Shown in pieces: positions 7,299 through 14,433 of a stretch of 49,200 nucleotides of DNA. Where the stretch lies: contig CAYFQE010000009.1 of assembly GCA_964345235.1 (NCBI GenBank), positions 1 to 49,200 of the forward strand, read 5' to 3'. The DNA comes from Scatomorpha sp964345235. GTDB lineage: Bacteria > Bacillota > Clostridia > Oscillospirales > Oscillospiraceae. Position 1 is the first letter of the stretch. The number at the start of each line of letters is the position of its first letter. The notes beneath the pieces are model-generated. The model was not told the DNA's origin. It saw nothing but the letters and a program-made list of their open reading frames with translations, and searched no databases. The position numbers and the translations under genes were made by a program.

Positions 7299-7323
7299 GG
7301 CCCGCCGATGAGTGGGTCTTTTT
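7299..7323 (+). terminator. Riboswitch-controlled terminator ahead of metK
   Basis: The stem GGCCCGC/GTGGGTC (two G-U pairs) has a six-base loop and is followed by TTTTTCTTT. It is the off-state element of the SAM riboswitch. Confidence 0.85.
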
Positions 7324-7355
7324 CTTTCCCCTCTAAAACAAAAGGAGTGTTTACT

Positions 7356-8540
7356 ATGGCAAATTATCTATTCACCTCTGAATCGGTTACCGAGGGTCAT
7401 CCCGACAAAATATGTGACAAGATTTCTGATTCAATTTTAGACGCTATACTCGAACATGACCCCGACAGTCATGTCGCCTGCGAGTGCTGCTGCACAACGG
7501 GACTCATATATATTATGGGTGAAATTTCCACTTCGTGCTATGTGGATATTCCCAAGATAGCCAGAGACACCGTTAGGGAAATCGGCTATACCGACTCGGA
7601 AATGGGATTCGACGCTTCGACCTGCGCAGTTTTGACAGCTATTGACGAGCAGTCTTCCGACATCGCAATCGGTGTAAATGAGGCTCTGGAAAATAAGCTC
7701 AATGAGGAAGCGGAGCTTCAAAACGGCGCCGGAGACCAGGGCATGATGTTCGGTTATGCCTGCGATGAAACGCCCGTCTTGATGCCTCTTCCGATATATC
7801 TCGCTCACAAAATATCTAAAAAACTTAGCGAGGTACGCAAAAACGGTTCTTTCCCTTATCTACGCCCTGACGGAAAAACACAGGTCACTGTTGAATATAA
7901 TCGCGATGGTGAGCCTGTGAGGGTTGACACCGTCGTCCTCTCTACTCAGCACAAGGAAAGCGTTTCTTTGGAGCAAATCAGACGCGATATGATTGAGCAT
8001 GTCATACTGCCCTGCATTCCCGAGGAACTTAAAACCGACAATATCAAGTTTTTTATTAACCCCACAGGACGCTTTGTCAAGGGCGGACCCGCCGCCGATT
8101 CCGGCCTTACAGGCCGCAAGATTATAGTTGATACCTACGGCGGAAGCGCACCTCACGGCGGCGGCGCTTTTTCGGGAAAAGACCCCAGCAAGGTTGACAG
8201 ATCCGCAAGCTACGCTGCGCGCTGGATTGCCAAAAACATCGTTGCAGCCGGCATTTGCAGACGCTGCCAGGTTCAAATCGCCTACGCAATCGGAGTTGCA
8301 AACCCTGTCAGCATAAATGTTACCGGTTTCGGCACCGGCAAGGTTTCGGATTCGGATCTCGAAAAAGCCATTAGAAAAGTTTTCGACTTGAGGCCTTCGG
8401 CAATTATAAAGAGCTTGGGTCTTAAGGCGCCTATCTATGCTCAAACCGCCGCCTATGGCCACTTCGGCAGACCCGACCTGAATCTGCCTTGGGAAAAATG
8501 CGACAAAACCGAAGAGCTTTTGGCTGCGCTGAACTTGTGA
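7356..8540 (+). CDS. metK: S-adenosylmethionine synthetase
   Basis: This 394-residue enzyme makes SAM from methionine and ATP. Family motifs include the start segment FTSESVTEGHPDKICD with the catalytic His, GAGDQGMMFGYAC (adenosine-binding hexapeptide GAGDQG), the P-loop-like GGGAFSGKDPSKVDRS, and DLNLPWEK near the C terminus. I chose the ATG at 7356-7358 because AAAGGAG precedes it by a normal distance and because upstream in-frame codons lie in the riboswitch terminator. The length is normal. Expression is governed by the SAM-I riboswitch directly upstream. No clear terminator follows it, so some transcripts may enter the folT leader. Confidence 0.98.
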   Translation: MANYLFTSESVTEGHPDKICDKISDSILDAILEHDPDSHVACECCCTTGLIYIMGEISTSCYVDIPKIARDTVREIGYTDSEMGFDASTCAVLTAIDEQSSDIAIGVNEALENKLNEEAELQNGAGDQGMMFGYACDETPVLMPLPIYLAHKISKKLSEVRKNGSFPYLRPDGKTQVTVEYNRDGEPVRVDTVVLSTQHKESVSLEQIRRDMIEHVILPCIPEELKTDNIKFFINPTGRFVKGGPAADSGLTGRKIIVDTYGGSAPHGGGAFSGKDPSKVDRSASYAARWIAKNIVAAGICRRCQVQIAYAIGVANPVSINVTGFGTGKVSDSDLEKAIRKVFDLRPSAIIKSLGLKAPIYAQTAAYGHFGRPDLNLPWEKCDKTEELLAALNL

Positions 8541-8629
8541 TATAAAGCAGGACTTTCTTTATTCCTTAATAAGTGGTAAAATAATTTAACTACAAAACAG
8601 TTATCCAAAAATTCAAATTTAATAAGAAA

Positions 8630-8727
8630 TGACAGAGTAGGACCGGGCGCGTAAAGTGCTTGAGGATGGGAAGTTGCCTCAAGACGAAGGATTAAATTCT
8701 GCGGTGCCCTCTCCGCATCCGCTGCCA
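8630..8727 (+). promoter_or_regulatory. Tetrahydrofolate (THF) riboswitch
   Basis: The leader of the folate transporter gene carries conserved pieces of the THF aptamer in order: CAGAGTAGG, GCGCGTAAAGTG, GGATGGGAAGTTGCC, ACGAAGGAT, GCGGTGCC and CCGCATCCGCTG. The segments CAG and CTG close a short P1. THF riboswitches typically control folT in Firmicutes. I assign it from recalled consensus; a covariance-model search would settle the exact ends. Confidence 0.88.
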
Positions 8728-8752
8728 CCTAAAGAATTCTTCTTTCGTGGCA
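8723..8752 (+). promoter_or_regulatory. Expression-platform hairpin of the THF riboswitch
   Basis: TGCCAC (8723-8728) pairs with GTGGCA (8747-8752) and AAAGAA (8731-8736) with TTCTTT (8740-8745). The 5' arm overlaps the 3' strand of aptamer P1, so the two structures compete. No T tract follows and AAAGGAG lies 10 bases downstream, which favours translational control. Confidence 0.55.
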
Positions 8753-8773
8753 ACTGTCGTGAAAGGAGTTTTT

Positions 8774-9289
8774 ATGAAAACATCTCGTCTCGCCGTAAAT
8801 TCGATACTTGCGGCCGCCTGCACTATTCTCGGCTACTTTGCCCTGGATTTGGGAAACATCAAAATAAGCTTTGAAGCCTTGCCGATATTTGTTGCCGCGT
8901 GTCTCTTTGGAGCATATGACGCCGGTCTCGTTTCTATTGTCGGTGTGGGGCTGTATCAATTGCTTCGCTACGGAATCACACTTACCACACCTCTTTGGAT
9001 ATTTCCCTATTTTGCTGCCGCAATTTTTATCGGCCTTATCTCAAAGCGTCATGAGTACAATCTTAAAATGCCTGCACTGCTTATTGTGTTTGTTCTCGCT
9101 GAGCTGATCATTACCGGCTTCAACACTTTGGCGCTGTATGTCGACAGCAAAATTTTTCATTATTACACTCCCGGCTTTATCACAGCCGTGTTGGCACTGC
9201 GCCTCGGTTTGGCCGTTGTAAAAGGCATTCTCTTCTCGGTGTTGCTCCCGACTTTTATGCCCTCTATAAGAAAAGCTGTCGGAAGATAA
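8774..9289 (+). CDS. folT: Folate ECF transporter S component FolT
   Basis: This 171-residue protein is a small hydrophobic membrane protein with about six membrane segments, as in substrate-binding S components of energy-coupling factor transporters. The segment YQLLRYGITLTTPLWIFPY is typical of FolT. The THF riboswitch upstream independently supports folate as substrate. It would need the shared EcfAA'T module encoded elsewhere. The ATG at 8774-8776 has an ideal AAAGGAG site; a longer in-frame GTG start at 8747 would sit in the riboswitch hairpin. Confidence 0.93.
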   Translation: MKTSRLAVNSILAAACTILGYFALDLGNIKISFEALPIFVAACLFGAYDAGLVSIVGVGLYQLLRYGITLTTPLWIFPYFAAAIFIGLISKRHEYNLKMPALLIVFVLAELIITGFNTLALYVDSKIFHYYTPGFITAVLALRLGLAVVKGILFSVLLPTFMPSIRKAVGR

Positions 9290-9307
9290 AAAAAGCACCT
9301 TGAAATC

Positions 9308-9336
9308 TTGCATTTTAAAAACTTTTTTGTTACTAT
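9308..9336 (+). promoter_or_regulatory. Ferredoxin gene promoter
   Basis: TTGCAT (9308-9313) and TACTAT (9331-9336) are spaced by 17 bases, about 50 bases before the start codon. Confidence 0.55.
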
Positions 9337-9386
9337 TACTCTAGGCCGAGTTATGGACCGAGTAATGGGTAATGGAGGTAAGAACT

Positions 9387-9557
9387 ATGGCATATTTCAT
9401 CGAAGACGGATGCATTATGTGCGGAACATGTGCTGCCGCATGTCCTGCAGAGGCAATTGACATGGGAGATGACAAGTATGTTATCGATCAGGATAAGTGT
9501 GTTTCCTGCGGATCATGCGCAGAAAGCTGCCCTGTTGAGGTCATTTCCGAAAAATAA
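9387..9557 (+). CDS. Clostridial-type 2[4Fe-4S] ferredoxin
   Basis: This 56-residue cytoplasmic electron carrier has two CxxCxxCxxxCP clusters (CIMCGTCAAACP and CVSCGSCAESCP), each coordinating one [4Fe-4S] centre. Such ferredoxins serve low-potential reactions in anaerobes, for example with pyruvate:ferredoxin oxidoreductase and hydrogenase. The ATG at 9387-9389 follows a GGAGGT site; an in-frame start five codons earlier is less likely. It has its own promoter and is closed by a good terminator, so it is a single-gene unit, as is common for the major ferredoxin. Confidence 0.97.
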   Translation: MAYFIEDGCIMCGTCAAACPAEAIDMGDDKYVIDQDKCVSCGSCAESCPVEVISEK

Positions 9558-9574
9558 TTGTTTGACAGAGACAT

Positions 9575-9605
9575 AAGAGAGGCGTTATTCGCCTCTCTTT
9601 TCTTA
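9575..9605 (+). terminator. Terminator after ferredoxin
   Basis: AAGAGAGGCG pairs with CGCCTCTCTT around a short loop and is followed by TTCTT. Confidence 0.8.
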
Positions 9606-9624
9606 ATATTTGCGGAGATTATAT

Positions 9625-10371
9625 ATGACTGAGCCCAAGCTTCGCCCCCTCTTTAAAGGCGGGCCCATATTTAACTACAATTCGAAAGCGTTTTCACTTT
9701 GCACCGACAGTGTGCTTCTCGCTGATTTTGCTCTGTGTCTTAACAGAAACATTAAACACTTCACAGAGCTCGGCTGCGGTAGCGGAGCCATGAGCCTTTT
9801 AATCGCTCACAGTTTTCCCAATTCCAAAGGAGTTTTGCTGGATATCTCGGATAGGGCCATTGAAGCGGCCAAAGAAAACTTTGCGCTAAACTCGATGGAA
9901 GGAGGAGCCGAATTTATTTTGGGCGATGTTTCCGAAGTCGGGCAGAAGCTTAAATGCGAAGGCTTTGAGCTTGTAATCTCGAACCCTCCTTACTTTGCAC
10001 CGAAAAGCGGCAGAGTTTCACTTGATCCGAGCAGAAGCCTGAGCCGTCAGGGACGACATGATATTTTAGAGGATTTCTTTTCTTCGGCTTCATATTTGCT
10101 CAAATCAAAAGGGTCTTTTTGCTTTGTTATGCGGACAGAGCGCCTAGCCGAGGTGATTTTGCTTTTAAAGTCCTGCAAACTCGAGCCGAAAAAGCTCCGC
10201 TTTGTACACGATAAGTCGGATAGTAAATCTAAGATTTTTTTAATGGAAGCTAAAAAAAATGCGGCATCAGGCATATATGTTCTGCCTCCTCTGATTTTGA
10301 GAAACACAGACGGAAGCTTAAGCCGCGAGCACCTTAGAATTTACAGAATGGATGAAGAAAATGAAAGCTAG
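9625..10371 (+). CDS. TrmN6/YabB-like tRNA adenine N6-methyltransferase
   Basis: The 248-residue product is a class I SAM-dependent methyltransferase. The SAM-binding motif ELGCGSGAMSLL is near residue 48 and the catalytic NPPY motif (ISNPPYF), typical of N6-adenine methyltransferases, is near residue 118. The N-terminal FNYNSKAFSLCTDSVLLADF segment matches TrmN6/YabB proteins, which modify A37 of tRNA-Val. The ATG at 9625-9627 follows GGAG; a TTG five codons earlier is the alternative. The last codons overlap rsmI, as with yabB and yabC of B. subtilis, which supports a translation-related role. Confidence 0.85.
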   Translation: MTEPKLRPLFKGGPIFNYNSKAFSLCTDSVLLADFALCLNRNIKHFTELGCGSGAMSLLIAHSFPNSKGVLLDISDRAIEAAKENFALNSMEGGAEFILGDVSEVGQKLKCEGFELVISNPPYFAPKSGRVSLDPSRSLSRQGRHDILEDFFSSASYLLKSKGSFCFVMRTERLAEVILLLKSCKLEPKKLRFVHDKSDSKSKIFLMEAKKNAASGIYVLPPLILRNTDGSLSREHLRIYRMDEENES

Positions 10372-11188
10372 ACTCTATTTGGTAGGCACTCCGATCGGTA
10401 ATTTGGGCGATTTTTCACCTAGGGCTTTAGAAACTTTAAAAAGCGTAGACTTTATAGCCGCTGAGGACACAAGAGTAAGCCTTAAGCTTCTCAGGCATTT
10501 TAAGATTAAAAAACCGCTCATTTCATACCACGAGCACAACAAATTGACTAGCGGCGAGGCCATCCTTGAAAAACTTCTAAACGGAGAAAGCTGTGCCCTT
10601 GTAAGCGATGCCGGAATGCCCTGCATATCAGACCCGGGCACAGAGCTTGTGGCGCTGTGTCATGAAAGAGGCGTTGAGGTTGTTTCGGTTCCCGGACCCT
10701 CGGCTCTAATTTCTGCCCTTTCTCTTTCAGGCTTTTTATCGGGAAGCTTTGTTTTTGAAGGATTTTTACCCGCAAAAAAAGGAGAGCGAAAAGAGCGACT
10801 CTCTGCCCTAAAGCCTGAAAAAAGAACAGTTATCTTCTATGAGGCGCCGCATAAGCTTAAAAACAGCCTGCGCGATATTTTCGATGTTCTCGGCGACAGG
10901 AAGATTTCCGTCTCGAGGGAAATTACAAAGCTACATGAGGAAACCTTGCGTGGAAGGGTTTCGGACTTCATATCCAAGTATGAAGAAGAGCAGCCAAGAG
11001 GCGAATTTGTTCTTGTCTTGGCGCCGGCTGAAGCGCATGAAGAGGAAAAGATGAGTGAGGATGAGGCCTTAAAACTTGTGCTCTCTTACAGAGATCAGGG
11101 CCTATCTTTAAAGGAAGCGTCAAAGCTGGCATCAGCCGAGAGCGGATACTCGAAAAATGAGCTCTACAGCCTTGCAACCAAAAAATAA
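10361..11188 (+). CDS. rsmI: 16S rRNA (cytidine-2'-O)-methyltransferase RsmI
   Basis: This 275-residue protein of the tetrapyrrole-methylase fold family methylates the ribose of C1402 in 16S rRNA. It begins with the RsmI signature RLYLVGTPIGNLGDFSPRAL, followed by AAEDTRVSLKLLRHF, SDAGMPCISDPG and PGPSALISALSLSG. The C-terminal ORF tail is the usual helical extension. The start is ambiguous between ATG 10352 and ATG 10361; the second leaves the spacing before LYLV seen in homologs. Both overlap the upstream methyltransferase gene, so translation is coupled. Confidence 0.95.
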   Translation: MKARLYLVGTPIGNLGDFSPRALETLKSVDFIAAEDTRVSLKLLRHFKIKKPLISYHEHNKLTSGEAILEKLLNGESCALVSDAGMPCISDPGTELVALCHERGVEVVSVPGPSALISALSLSGFLSGSFVFEGFLPAKKGERKERLSALKPEKRTVIFYEAPHKLKNSLRDIFDVLGDRKISVSREITKLHEETLRGRVSDFISKYEEEQPRGEFVLVLAPAEAHEEEKMSEDEALKLVLSYRDQGLSLKEASKLASAESGYSKNELYSLATKK

Positions 11189-11200
11189 AACATATAGAAA

Positions 11201-11232
11201 AAGCTCAGACCCTAGGGTCTGAGCTTTTTTGC
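11201..11232. terminator. Bidirectional terminator between rsmI and tsf
   Basis: A perfect palindrome, with AAGCTCAGACCC as its first half, spans 11201-11226 and is flanked by A and T tracts, so it can stop both converging transcripts. Confidence 0.9.
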
Positions 11233-11242
11233 ATAAATTAAA

Positions 11243-12166
11243 CTATTTTACAAGTTTTGCAACTTCGGCTGCCAAATCGTCAGAGCGTTTTTCGATACCT
11301 TCTCCGCGCTCGTAGCGAACATAGCCGACTACTTTTATTTCACTGCCAATCTTCTTGGAAACAGCCTTGACATGCTCCGCTACAGACAGCTTATCATCCT
11401 TGACGAAGTTCTGCTGCATGAGGCAAATTTCGCCCAGATACTTATTGAGTCCGCCGGTGACTATCTTTTCCATAATGTGATCGGGCTTGTTTGCATTCTT
11501 CGGGTCCTGCTTGGCCTGATTGACACGAACTTCCTTCTCCCTCTCGATAAACTCGGCGGGAACAACACTCTTATCTAAAAATTCGGGTCTGAGAGCCGCA
11601 ACCTGCATTGCAAGGTCTTTGCCGAGCTCGAGAACATCTTCGTTGTTCTTAAATTCGTCGGCAACTTCCATATTGAGGAGAACAGCAATTCTGCCGCCCA
11701 TGTGGACATAGGGAGCCGAAACGCCACCGGCATAGCGGTCGAAACGCCTTACCTTTATGTTTTCGCCGATAACGAGAACTTTATCGTTCTGTACTTCCTG
11801 AACACTTTTGCCCGCACCGGGATATTCGGCTGCAAAAAGAGCATCGAGGTCCGCAGGATTCTGCTCTAAGACGACCTGAGCTACTTTCTCGACATAGTCG
11901 ACAAAGAGTTCGTTCTTGGCGACAAAGTCACTCTCTGCATTAACTTCTACTATAGCACCGATACCGTCTACGCTCACGGCGTATGCCATACCTTCGGCGG
12001 CTATTCTGCCGGCCTTCTTCTCTGCTGCTGCCAATCCCTTTTCACGCAGAAAGTCAACCGCCTTATCCATATCTCCATCGCAAGCTTCGAGCGCCTTTTT
12101 GCAGTCCATCATGCCGACGCCTGTCTTCTCGCGGAGTGTCTTTACATCTTGTGCCGTAAATGCCAT
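11243..12166 (-). CDS. tsf: Translation elongation factor Ts
   Basis: The 307-residue protein is the nucleotide exchange factor for EF-Tu. The N-terminal UBA-like domain contains VKTLREKTGVGMMDCKKAL and the AVDFLREKGLAAAEKK segment, followed by EAESDF-type and core domains. Length is normal for the family. It lies downstream of rpsB in the conserved rpsB-tsf order and is closed by the bidirectional terminator at 11201-11226. Confidence 0.98.
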   Translation of the reverse strand: MAFTAQDVKTLREKTGVGMMDCKKALEACDGDMDKAVDFLREKGLAAAEKKAGRIAAEGMAYAVSVDGIGAIVEVNAESDFVAKNELFVDYVEKVAQVVLEQNPADLDALFAAEYPGAGKSVQEVQNDKVLVIGENIKVRRFDRYAGGVSAPYVHMGGRIAVLLNMEVADEFKNNEDVLELGKDLAMQVAALRPEFLDKSVVPAEFIEREKEVRVNQAKQDPKNANKPDHIMEKIVTGGLNKYLGEICLMQQNFVKDDKLSVAEHVKAVSKKIGSEIKVVGYVRYERGEGIEKRSDDLAAEVAKLVK

Positions 12167-12222
12167 ATACCTAAGTTCCTTTCCTTATTTTCTTCTATAC
12201 TAATATACTAAAATCTGCTGTC

Positions 12223-12972
12223 TTATTCTGCGGGCTTTTCGTCCGGTTCGAACACATAGCTAACCTCGGGCTCTTCCGCCATGGCGTCTTCACCCTGGTT
12301 CGCCTCGACAAAGGCATCTGCCATTCTACCGCACATGAGCTTAATGGCACGGATAGCATCGTCGTTTGCGGGAATGACATAGTCGACCTCGTCGGGATCG
12401 CAGTTTGTATCGACAAGTGCAATAACGGGAATACCCAGTTTTCTTGCCTCGGCTATGGCATTGTGCTCTCTGCGAGAGTCGATAACAAAGATGGCCTCGG
12501 GAAGCTTTCTCATTTCCTTAACACCGCCGAGATACTTCTCGAGTTTCTCCATCTCACCCATAAGCTTGAGTACTTCCTTTTTGGGAAGCATATCGAATGT
12601 GCCATCGTCGCGCATCTTCTCGAGCTGAGCAAGTCTGTCGATACGAGTGCGCATGGTTTTGAAGTTGGTGAGCATACCGCCGAGCCAGCGAGCATTGGCA
12701 TAGAACTGTCCTGAGCGCTCTGCCTCTTCCTTAACGGTTTCGGCTGCCTGCTTCTTTGTGCCTACAAAGAGGAGCTTGCCTCCCGCCTGGGCAATGGAGC
12801 TGACGAAATCGTAAGCTTCTTCAAGCTTCTTGGATGTTTTTTGAAGGTCGATAATATATATACCGTTTCTTTCACAGTAAATATATTCCTTCATTTTGGG
12901 GTTCCATCTGCGTGTTTGGTGACCGAAATGGACACCTGCTTCTAAAAGCTGTTTCATTGATACTACCGGCAT
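12223..12972 (-). CDS. rpsB: 30S ribosomal protein S2
   Basis: The 249-residue protein begins MPVVSMKQLLEAGVHFGHQT and continues with RRWNPKMKEYIY and the NDDAIRAIKLMCGRMADAF region typical of S2. I chose the ATG at 12970-12972, which has AAAGGAG at good distance; a 45-residue upstream extension runs back through the promoter leader and is not coding. The acidic C-terminal tail (EDAMAEEPEVSYVFEPDEKPAE) is a common variable end. It heads the rpsB-tsf operon behind a strong promoter and a structured leader. Confidence 0.98.
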   Translation of the reverse strand: MPVVSMKQLLEAGVHFGHQTRRWNPKMKEYIYCERNGIYIIDLQKTSKKLEEAYDFVSSIAQAGGKLLFVGTKKQAAETVKEEAERSGQFYANARWLGGMLTNFKTMRTRIDRLAQLEKMRDDGTFDMLPKKEVLKLMGEMEKLEKYLGGVKEMRKLPEAIFVIDSRREHNAIAEARKLGIPVIALVDTNCDPDEVDYVIPANDDAIRAIKLMCGRMADAFVEANQGEDAMAEEPEVSYVFEPDEKPAE

Positions 12973-13020
12973 AATTTTCTCCTTTTTTTTGTTTTTACCT
13001 CCGAAAACCTCATCCTTACA

Positions 13021-13048
13021 CGACCCGGCCTGTTTGGCCACGGGGTCG
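13021..13048 (-). promoter_or_regulatory. Structured leader hairpin of rpsB mRNA
   Basis: On the minus strand CGACCC pairs with GGGTCG and GGCC with GGCC around an AAACA loop, inside a leader of about 100 bases between promoter and start codon. S2 autoregulates its operon in some bacteria; whether this leader does so is unproven. Confidence 0.45.
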
Positions 13049-13078
13049 AAAGTCGGTTTCCGTGCGTAATGCCTTGGT

Positions 13079-13107
13079 ATTATAACATCGAAGCCTTGCG
13101 GCTTCAA
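13079..13107 (-). promoter_or_regulatory. rpsB-tsf promoter
   Basis: On the minus strand TTGAAG (13102-13107) and a perfect TATAAT (13079-13084) have 17 bases between them. Confidence 0.7.
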
Positions 13108-13176
13108 GGTTTTTTTCTTAAAATTATAAATTATTGCATAAATAAATTAGCTTTAAGCCTTGTTTTTCCTTTTTAT

Positions 13177-14433
13177 CTATTTTGATATGTCTTCCAACTT
13201 GGCCAAAACCTTTTCTACCCTGTGCGGACCGCTTTCCAGAACCGTTATACGAAGATTTTCGTACTCGATGCTGTCTCCTGTCTTGGGAAAATCCCCAAAT
13301 CTTTCGATAATCCATCCGCCGACAGTCTCGGAATCGAAATCAATTGACTCTTCATCTTTATCGACAAGTTCAAAAAAGTCATAGATACTCATATCTCCGT
13401 CGACCTCGAATATGCCTTCGGCGCGAGTTATTACCTCATTTTCGACCTCGTCGCTCTCGTCCCAAATTTCACCCACCAGTTGCTCTAAAACATCTTCCAG
13501 TGTGATTATTCCGAGCGTGCCGCCGTATTCGTCGGTTACAACCGCAAGCTGTTTCTGACTCCGCTTGAACGACGAGAGCAGGGAAAGCATTTTAACCGTT
13601 TTATACACATATAAGGGTTCCAAAAGTAAAGGCTCTATGTCAAATTCTTCGGATTCCAGCATAAGGCGCAGAAAGTGGTTTTGATGAAGTATGCCTATTA
13701 TTTTGTCTACACTGTCTCTGTAGACCGGTATACGGCTATAACCGGACTCCTCCACCTTTTTCTTTATGTTCTCAAAATCGTCATCTATGTTTATTGCATC
13801 CATATCGACTCTGGCCGTCATGGCTTCGGAGGCATTTACATCGTAAAACTCGAGCGCAGACTGAAGGAGTTCGGATCTGCTCTCGTCCAGAACATTCTCA
13901 TCCTGGGCAATCTCGATAATCGATTGAAGCTCCTCTACAGCCATTTCATTTTCGTCTTCCACCGCCTTATCCATAGGAAGCAAAATAAGATCTATCGTTT
14001 TTACAACAACAAAGACTATGGGAGCAAAGAGCAAGGTCATAGCGCGCACGGGATATGCGTAGATTAGCGATAGGCTGTTGGCCTTGTTTTTACCCAGTAT
14101 TTTGGGCGTTACTTCACAAAAGATTATTACAACCACTGTAAGGCCTGCCGTAAGAGCCGCAGAATAGTCCTCTATGCCGAAGTGAACGGCAAATACGGAC
14201 AGTAGTGACGACATGCCTATGTTGGCAATATTGTTGCCTATGAGGAGACCCGACAAACTGCTGTCGAACCTATCGACAACCTTAAGGGCCATCTTAGCAG
14301 GCTTGTTGCCCTCTTCTGCCAAATTTTCGAGTCTGACTCTGTTTACCGAAGAGAAGGTAATCTCGGCGGATGAGCAGAACATTGAGAGCAAAAAGAATAC
14401 GGCAAAGCTGACTGCAATTATCGTCATTCCCAT
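13177..14433 (-). CDS. CBS-domain membrane protein, CorC/HlyC (hemolysin C) family
   Basis: The 418-residue protein has an N-terminal DUF21/CNNM-type membrane domain with about three to four segments (residues 1-150, starting AVSFAVFFLLSMFCSSAEI), two CBS domains (about 185-315, including SRIPVYRDSVDKIIGI and TDEYGGTLGIITLEDVLEQLVGEI), and a C-terminal CorC_HlyC domain (about 335-415). Members are implicated in magnesium or cobalt efflux and are not proven hemolysins. The start overlaps the stop of its upstream paralog by ten bases, so the pair is translationally coupled. Confidence 0.92.
   Translation of the reverse strand: MGMTIIAVSFAVFFLLSMFCSSAEITFSSVNRVRLENLAEEGNKPAKMALKVVDRFDSSLSGLLIGNNIANIGMSSLLSVFAVHFGIEDYSAALTAGLTVVVIIFCEVTPKILGKNKANSLSLIYAYPVRAMTLLFAPIVFVVVKTIDLILLPMDKAVEDENEMAVEELQSIIEIAQDENVLDESRSELLQSALEFYDVNASEAMTARVDMDAINIDDDFENIKKKVEESGYSRIPVYRDSVDKIIGILHQNHFLRLMLESEEFDIEPLLLEPLYVYKTVKMLSLLSSFKRSQKQLAVVTDEYGGTLGIITLEDVLEQLVGEIWDESDEVENEVITRAEGIFEVDGDMSIYDFFELVDKDEESIDFDSETVGGWIIERFGDFPKTGDSIEYENLRITVLESGPHRVEKVLAKLEDISK

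Noticed and set aside
13089..13118. Plus-strand hairpin GAAGCC/GGCTTC followed by a T run
   Set aside because: No plus-strand gene reads into it, and it coincides with the rpsB promoter on the minus strand, so it is likely fortuitous.
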